A DNA stretch of 64,000 bases from Thamnidium elegans (taxonomy: Eukaryota; Mucoromycota; Mucoromycetes; Mucorales; Mucoraceae): NCBI GenBank assembly GCA_025201345.1, contig JAIXMG010000022.1, positions 62,001-126,000 of the forward strand, written 5' to 3'. A program made the position numbers and the translations under genes. Of this stretch, positions 57,801 to 64,000 are shown in pieces. Under the pieces are notes generated by a model, which saw only the letters and a program-made list of their open reading frames with translations, searched no databases and had not been told where the DNA came from. The stretch's first letter is position 1; every line of letters starts with the position of its first letter.

Positions 57801-59645
57801 TTATATGAATACAGATGATTTCTTTGTAGTAATAGCTCTTGTTCTCCAATCGGGTTGAGCAATAGCTGCAGGATACGTTAACGTAGTAGGTTTCTTCAAA
57901 CTTGGCGGTTTTGCGCGAGTCTTTGTAAGCTTTTTTTTTTAACAATAAAAAAAGTATATTAGTCATCAAAAAGAGCAAACAAAACAAAAAACTTACATGT
58001 GTTAATTCTTTATTACCACTAGTCGGTTGATGAACCATCATCTTTGGTTTCTTTTGAAAGATATCAAGCAACTTATTTGACAGCTTTTGCGGCTGTATCT
58101 CTTTCTTTTGAACTACTTCTTTCTTTTGAACTACGTCTTTCTTTTGAACTGCCTCTTTCTTTTGAACTGCCTCTTTCTTTTGAACTGCCTCTTTCTTTTG
58201 AACTGCCTCTTTCTTTTGAACTGCCTCTTTCTTTTGAACTGCCTCTTTCTTTTGAACTGCCTCTTTCTTTTGAGGTAGTACCGGTATGAACTTTTCTCTG
58301 TGTTGTTGAGTTTGTACTGCGCTGATAACATCCGATAATTCGTTACTTAGTGTGCGTACAAATGTCGTCACATTTTCTTCTTCTACAATACTTTCATCAT
58401 CCGGAATAAATGTAGATAATTGGTCTGAGAAAGAAACTTGTTTTTTAATGCAAGGACGCTTTTGATCATCCTGTGGTATGTCAAGTGCATTGGTATAAAA
58501 CGACACGTCTGGTGATAGTTGTGGTAAATAAACAATAATAGGCTCTTCTTCCGTCTCGGCTGGTGTAGGACTAAACCGACGATCAATGACCTCGGAAAAA
58601 TAGGATTCAGTAGGTATCACAGACGAACATGAGGTAATTGGAATAATAGTTTCAACTACTGCAGCCTAAAATTAAAAAAAAAACAACATTTAATTTATTT
58701 ATTTATCTTTGTTTATTATTATTATTTACATTAAGTGGTGTTGAAACAGAACTTGGTGGTATAACATGTCTAGGTGGTTTAGGTGGTGGCGTAGTCTCAA
58801 ACGCAGAAATAAAAGATGACTATACATATATTAGGCTTACTGCTGTATTAAGTACTTTAAATACTTACAACTATTCCATTCTTCCTGGCTGGTGCAACAG
58901 GCATGTTTTTTCTAACTGTATCTGTCTTTTGTTGTTGGACTGAGAATAGCTTTTGCTTTGCTTCAAGTAAGAAATTCTTTTCGGGCGTTGACATTGGAGA
59001 TGTGGTTGATTTGGATGCAGACATAGTTTGTATAGGCGGGGATGCTACTCTTGCAGGTGGAGACGTTACTCTGGCAGGTGGAGACATTACTCTGGCAGGC
59101 GGAGAAGTCACTCTTTCGGGCCGAGAGGCTGGTGGAGAAGCAACCTTAACAGGCGGTGAAGCTACTCTAGCAGGCGGCGAAGCGACCCTCACCACTTTAC
59201 CGCCCGCCTCTTTATCAACTACACGCTTCATGATGGCATCTTTCTTCTCTTGCACACTATTTGTAACCACCGACAAATTCTTCACATTCTTTTCCTCCCT
59301 CGATTTTATATTTGCAACGGACTGTTGTATCTTATGCTCCTTTACAACGTTAGGCTCTTCTATAGGCGAAGGAGGTCGATGTAATACATGGCTTACTTTT
59401 GAAATGTGTATAACGGGTTCCAGTGTGGTGGGTGATAAGGGTGGTGTCGTGGTGTATCGGTGTCTGGAAGACCGTTTCTTTCTTCTTTGGTTTAACTCCT
59501 TTAATAAGAAAAAAAGATTAGATTATTTATTTTTTTTTTAGCAGCATTTGTAATCACTATTTACATCGTTTAAAACTTGTAAACCTTGTGGGTTTTTATA
59601 AATCCACATGTTATCTTTTCTTCTTAAGGATGCTATTGAACTCAT
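57801..59645 (-). CDS. repeat-rich orphan protein with RVxF-like motif
   Basis: Exons (complement) are 59645-59565, 59498-58869, 58819-58730, 58665-57997 and 57929-57801, giving 532 aa. No enzyme domain. It begins MSSIASLRRKDNMWIYKNPQ. The first half contains tandem RVASPPA/RVTSPPA units (Pro/Ser-directed kinase sites). The second half has ten or so hexapeptide units VQKKEA, predicted as a charged helix. KKQVSFSD (between the two) fits the protein phosphatase 1 docking consensus [RK]-x-V-x-F. Probably disordered and perhaps a cytoskeletal or phosphatase scaffold; that is inference. Tandem with the kinesin gene upstream (196 bp), convergent with COA3. Confidence 0.75.
58100..58275 (-). repeat. 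18-bp minisatellite encoding VQKKEA units
   Basis: About seven perfect and two or three variant copies of an 18-bp unit (tctttcttttgaactgcc on the + strand) lie in frame in the orphan gene. The copies are so alike that recent slippage is likely and copy number may vary between strains. Confidence 0.92.
59050..59195 (-). repeat. degenerate repeats encoding RVASPPA/RVTSPPA units
   Basis: Seven or eight imperfect 21-24-bp units (gcaggtggagacgttactct-like on the + strand) encode Ser-Pro-Pro-Ala-Arg-Val repeats in the orphan gene. Confidence 0.8.
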
Positions 59646-59841
59646 AATAAAAACTACAACGAAAAAGAGAAATTAACAAACGCTATAACAAAAAAAAAAG
59701 TTTATTGTTACTATTTACATAAAAAAAATTTACAAAATATGAAAAAAAAGGGAAGGGAAGAACTTTATTTTATCTATAAAAAAAAAAAAAAAAATCCAAA
59801 AAAGCAAAGAAAAACAATACACCAAATTAAGCAATTTTTTT

Positions 59842-62800
59842 TTATATGTCATCATGCGTTTGATTTTTCTGTAACTCATTCGCCCACTGACTTCTTAAAT
59901 CCTCTATGCTACTTGACGAGTACCTATAATTAGCGCCTCTTCTTCTCGCCGACGATGCCTGTGTATGGCCCGACGACAGCCTATCAAAGACGTTATTTGC
60001 GGCAGCCGACCGTCTCAACTCTGTCGAGTTATTGGGCGAGTCCATGCGTTTCATGGCCGTCGAGGGTCTTGGTATATTCACCGCCGGTGCATGCATCGCC
60101 AGCACTGATTGTGATCTTTGTTTCTGCAACAAGATTGAGCTATTATTAAACGCAGGGATTAACGTCGTACCGTGTGTTGAATAATCCGTCTTGGCCGTAT
60201 CAAAATTTTGCTGGTGCAAAGGAGACTTGGGCTGTTGCTCTGGCTGTGTAGGTGGTAAGTTGGTGAGTTCTCGTAACAGCGATCTGCGACGTAAAGTCGA
60301 AGGCGGTGTGCTGGGCGTAGCACTGGGAGGCTGCTGGAATGAGAATGCTCTGCGTCTATTTAAGATGGTAGGCGGTGGTGGTTGAACCGGCTCAGGTTGC
60401 TGAGGAGGTAATTTACTACCTGACGACGCTCTAATCATTTGCTGACTGAATCCGTGGCTGCTAGAGTACAGCGACGACCACGACCCATTATCTGACTGAA
60501 CAGACGACCTGCGACGAATGACACTGCGAATGGACGACGTCGACGACTCGCGATCTTGCTGATACCTAGCAAACTCTGCAGGTTTCATCAACGGAGACTG
60601 GGGTGTTTGTCTTACATCCTTTGGCGTCTGAAGTAACTGTTGCAAAAACTGTTCGGGAGAAGACATCGAGTCTCTGCGATTGGCTAGGGGAGATGTAGAT
60701 GGTTTTATGGGCGCGCCTGATTTTGTTGAAACCCCACCGGTCGGGTGGGGTCGAAGGTATGGACTAAGCTCGTTTTCTGCTGCCAACGTGACAGCCGACT
60801 CAGTAGGGTAATCGATCTTGCCGTTGATGCCGTCCGAATAGATCTTTTCGAATAGCGTTTCAACATGCTGGTACTGTTCCTCTGGGTATAAATCAATAGC
60901 TGAGTCTGCATCACTGCTATCTTCTGTCGGTGAAGAATGGTTACTTAATTTGGAGCAAGACCGGTCTCTGGAAAGCGACGTACGACGAGACGAACCTTGT
61001 TGCTGTTGCTGCAACCTCTTTAATTTCTTTTCGTTTTCTATGGTTGTATCAATAGCCGCCTTTTTCATCACAATTAACGTACGTCTTAAATCCTGTGTAG
61101 ATTTTTCAAGCTGTTGAATCGACATCTTGTTATTGTGTTCTTCCATACGAAGCAAAACGATATCGTCAATCACAGACTCCATCACATAGCCAGATTCATC
61201 ATCAGCCATCGACTTCAATAACTTGGAAATCATCTCCAGAGATTGTTCAGGGCCGGCACTGACAGGTAAGGTGTAGCGTTCTTCAAGCGCGTCCATGTCA
61301 AGCCACTCGTCTTCAGTTTCTTCTGCCTTGGTGTCTTTATCATGATCAGCAAACGTAACTCTCTTTTCGGGCCGAGTAGCATCCACCACCACAATTTCTT
61401 CTTCTTGTTCATCATCCTGCATAATCTCTGCAGCTGCATCATTATGAATAGCATGAATACGAGCATTCAAGTAAGAAATCTCTGCTTCTACGGTTTCAAT
61501 ATTCTCATCAATCACTTGTCTAAACGCATGATCAATAGTCGACAGATGCTTGCTATCTTCATCCAAGATCAGCAACTCGCGTTCAGACATGTACTCGACC
61601 TTTCTTTGCGCCAGGTCATTGCGTTTTGCCAACAGCTGTTTCATTTCTTCGACAGCTTGTTTACCTTGAATAAACTGATACAGAGCGTTATCCAACAACG
61701 CCTTCTTTTTGGCCGCACGTACGTCTACCGGTATGCGATTTTTGCGCTGACCGTTACTCTTGCGTCTGTTACGCGACATTCGGCCCACTTTCGAGGACTG
61801 CACCAGAGCGGACCCCATGTCCAGCAACGACCCACAGCTACTCAACAACTTTTCATCCAGCATGCCGCCTTCACGTACCGCCTTCTTCAAAATCATTACC
61901 AGCGACTTTAGCTTTTCCGCCGTCACCACCGATTCATCCGTCTTCTTTTGTATCGTCGACTGCATCTGTTTCACCTCTCGCTCCAGCTTCTTTTTGGTTT
62001 CGTTTTCCTTTTGTTGTTTGCGACGGAGGCCCTGGATCTCGCGTTCGTGCGTGTGCAGCTTTTCCTTGACCCGTTCCGCCTCGTCCTTCATGCGCTTGAT
62101 CATACGCCTCTTCTCGACCTTGAGCGACTCCACACTGACCCGGAGCGCACGCAGCATGCTTTCATTCTGGTTACGCGAAGACTGGATTGTGCTTGACGTC
62201 TGTGTGTACTTGCGACGAAGGTCTGACAGTTGTCCCATCAGCGTCTTCATTTTAATTTCGTACGCCTGACGAATATGGTTCATATTATTAAGACTGCCCG
62301 TCGAATCTTTTCTTTTGATCGCAAGCTTTGGCTGCTGCTGTGCCGCTTGTTGCATCGCTTGTTGCTGTTTCTGTAGCTGCTGCTCACGACGCAACGTTAA
62401 AATTTCATCACGCAACGAATAAAGTTTCTTTTCAAACTTCTTGCGCATCTGCCCGTACTCGACCTCGGTCTTTTCCAGTTGAACAACCAGCTCTTCGTTG
62501 ACTTGAATATCCGACTGGATCTGGTCTACCATCCGGTGCAGGCGAGGGTTGCTCTCATAAAACTCCAAAAGCTCTCCGTCGTCCATAAACGTTTCACACG
62601 ATGGCATTCTGGACCGTGGCATTGTGGCCATTTCAACAGGCGATTCGGATTTTAACGACTAGATAAAAGAAAAAAAAAATATGTTATTAAATTAAAACGG
62701 GGGAGGGGAGGGGAAAGCTTGTACTTACTGCTTCTGCAATGCGTTGGTCTTCTTCAATGTCACCAAATAGACTGGCGTTATCTTCAGATTGTAACTTAAT

Positions 62801-64000
62801 AAAGAGTTCATCGTCTGCTAAAAGATCGCAATTATATTCAACTTGTTCAGATTCTTTAGCCTACAGAAAAAAAAAAATTTAATACTTTGAAAAAAAAAAA
62901 CGTATATATATATTTGCATACCTTGAACTCATCCAAAACTTTCAAAGCCTTATCAATTTGAGACTTTGCATTGGAGATAGAATGCTTTGCATCGACTCTT
63001 AATCCAGAGGATTCTGAAATTTCAGGTGAACCAATGGTAGCCTTTAACCAGGACTCGATATCCTGATCATCATCGTAATCGACAGAACTAGTAAACACCG
63101 AGGCCTGTTTATTATTAGGCACATTGGGCACTTTGGACCTCTTTGTCGATCGAAAGGTAACATTTCTTGCAGTTGTTGTGCTTCCATTTCTTCTCTTCTT
63201 GCCATTGTTAACCACACGACGCTTTGTGGTTGTAGAAGAATGTTGTTGTTTACTTGTTTTCAGAGATGTTTGCGGCGTAGCTCCCATTGCTGCATGCATC
63301 AGCGGAGCCCTGATCGATTCCGAAAATGCCAGTCGTTCTTGTGTATCAGCCAGTTCATTGCGCAACTCTTGAATTGTCTTTTGATACTGACCAATGATGG
63401 GCAGTGTAGGTGTGTTGGTTTCAAAAAATGAGGGGCGTCTGTTCAACTGGTCTAACAAATGCGGCCATTCTTGCGACCCCATATGCTGGCTTAATTCGCG
63501 TTCCATCAACATCGAGTCTCGTTCTGTTGTCAATCGACAGATATCGTCAGACATACTTGTCACCCGTGTCTTTAACCGATCGATTTCTTCCTTCAGTACT
63601 TTGGCTGCATTATGGCTGACATTACCAATCATGTTCTGCATCATGTCTGACGGGTTATTTCCTGCTGCTGCTGCAGATGAGCTCACACGTAACGCATTTA
63701 ATTCCAGTTTTAAGCGTGCTACTTGGGATCGAAGCTGGTTGACTTCCACTGACGATCCAGTGAATTCTTGGTTCATTTGCACCTTGTTTTTAATGTTACG
63801 TGCTCGGTTAGCATACTTTAACGTACTGAGTGTCTCCAAGAAATTCGAGTCGGACGGAGACACACACGCCATCATTAACGTTTGTGAGTTGCCGCCCAGT
63901 GAGTCTTGCAAGAGCCGTGTCAGTTTGGAGTCTCGATACGGAACATGGACCGATTTTTTGGAATCGTCACCCAGCGCACTGATCACGTTGCCTAAGGCGA
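59842..64000 (-). CDS. kinesin (kinesin-4/KIF21-like), 5' part outside the window
   Basis: Microtubule motor; only the end of the motor and the stalk/tail are present. Exons (complement) are 64000-62922 (continues beyond the window), 62860-62729 and 62658-59842, about 1,342 residues so far. The first residues, [32 protein letters not shown] and [18 protein letters not shown], are the end of the motor core and neck linker; this form is typical of kinesin-4. Coiled coils follow ([37 protein letters not shown]), then [20 protein letters not shown] and [11 protein letters not shown], as in KIF4/KIF21 stalks. A Ser/Pro/Gln-rich tail ends the protein. No WD40 domain is present, unlike animal KIF21. 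Codons are clearly GC-richer here (about 59.9-62.6 kb) than in neighbouring genes. Confidence 0.9.

Overview
This window is nuclear DNA from a fungus, most likely a Mucoromycota species of the Mucorales type. The evidence is an AT-rich sequence full of A/T homopolymers, many introns of about 45-95 bp with GT..AG borders, and fungal genes such as CHS5, FAB1, SUR7/PalI, UTP11 and an AVT-type transporter. These sit beside genes that yeasts and most Dikarya have lost, namely FANCD2, WDR92 and an LPCAT-like MBOAT. The species itself cannot be named from this sequence. I rebuilt 23 protein-coding genes by joining exons at GT/AG borders. Every complete model gives a coding length divisible by three.

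Layout. 0.5-1.7 kb: aldo/keto reductase (+). 2.9-3.8 kb: a minimal CHS5 (-). 4.8-5.4 kb: remnant of an IS630/Tc1-mariner transposase. 5.8-9.3 kb: cytosolic isoleucyl-tRNA synthetase (+). 9.5-10.7 kb: WDR92 (+). 10.7-11.6 kb: UTP11 (-). 12.4 kb: MITE-like perfect hairpin. 12.8-13.9 kb: old yellow enzyme (+). 14.0-21.9 kb: FAB1/PIKfyve lipid kinase (-). 22.5-23.1 kb: broken unrecognised ORF (-). 23.9-25.7 kb: amino acid transporter (-). 28.2-30.1 kb: serine carboxypeptidase (+). 30.2-32.4 kb: SET-domain lysine methyltransferase (-). 32.8-33.8 kb: SUR7/PalI membrane protein (-). 34.9-37.5 kb: ribonucleotide reductase large-subunit paralogue (+). 37.7-37.9 kb: 64-aa orphan (-). 38.3-40.1 kb: serine/threonine dehydratase with a glutamine-rich tail (-). 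40.3-46.0 kb: FANCD2, 21 exons (+). 46.4-48.3 kb: SREBP-type bHLH factor with two membrane segments (-). 50.1-51.6 kb: MBOAT acyltransferase (+). 51.7-54.5 kb: SEC1 (-). 54.8-55.6 kb: coiled-coil, possibly tail-anchored protein (+). 55.7-57.2 kb: NUP54/57 (-). 57.4-57.7 kb: COA3 (+). 57.8-59.6 kb: repeat-rich orphan (-). 59.8-64.0 kb: kinesin, cut off by the window end (-).

The genes are housekeeping and trafficking functions with no cluster logic. Themes recur: membrane traffic (CHS5, SEC1, FAB1), lipid homeostasis (SREBP, MBOAT), and S phase or DNA damage (RNR paralogue, FANCD2). CGCG-type motifs resembling MCB/E2F sites lie upstream of the last two.

The most striking observation is the 34.9-37.5 kb gene. 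It is a full-length, intact, correctly spliced class Ia ribonucleotide reductase large subunit with strong codon bias. It has lost the thiyl-radical cysteine (His instead), one active-site redox cysteine (Phe instead) and both radical-relay tyrosines (Gln-Phe instead). It keeps the ATP cone, the overall fold and the C-terminal CxxC. It looks like an undescribed RNR pseudoenzyme. Other items worth checking are a His/Cys-rich insert in the SET methyltransferase, a SREBP without a SCAP-binding tail that has an SRE-like site upstream of itself, a 7-nt microexon in SEC1, and WDR92 retained in a presumably non-flagellate fungus.
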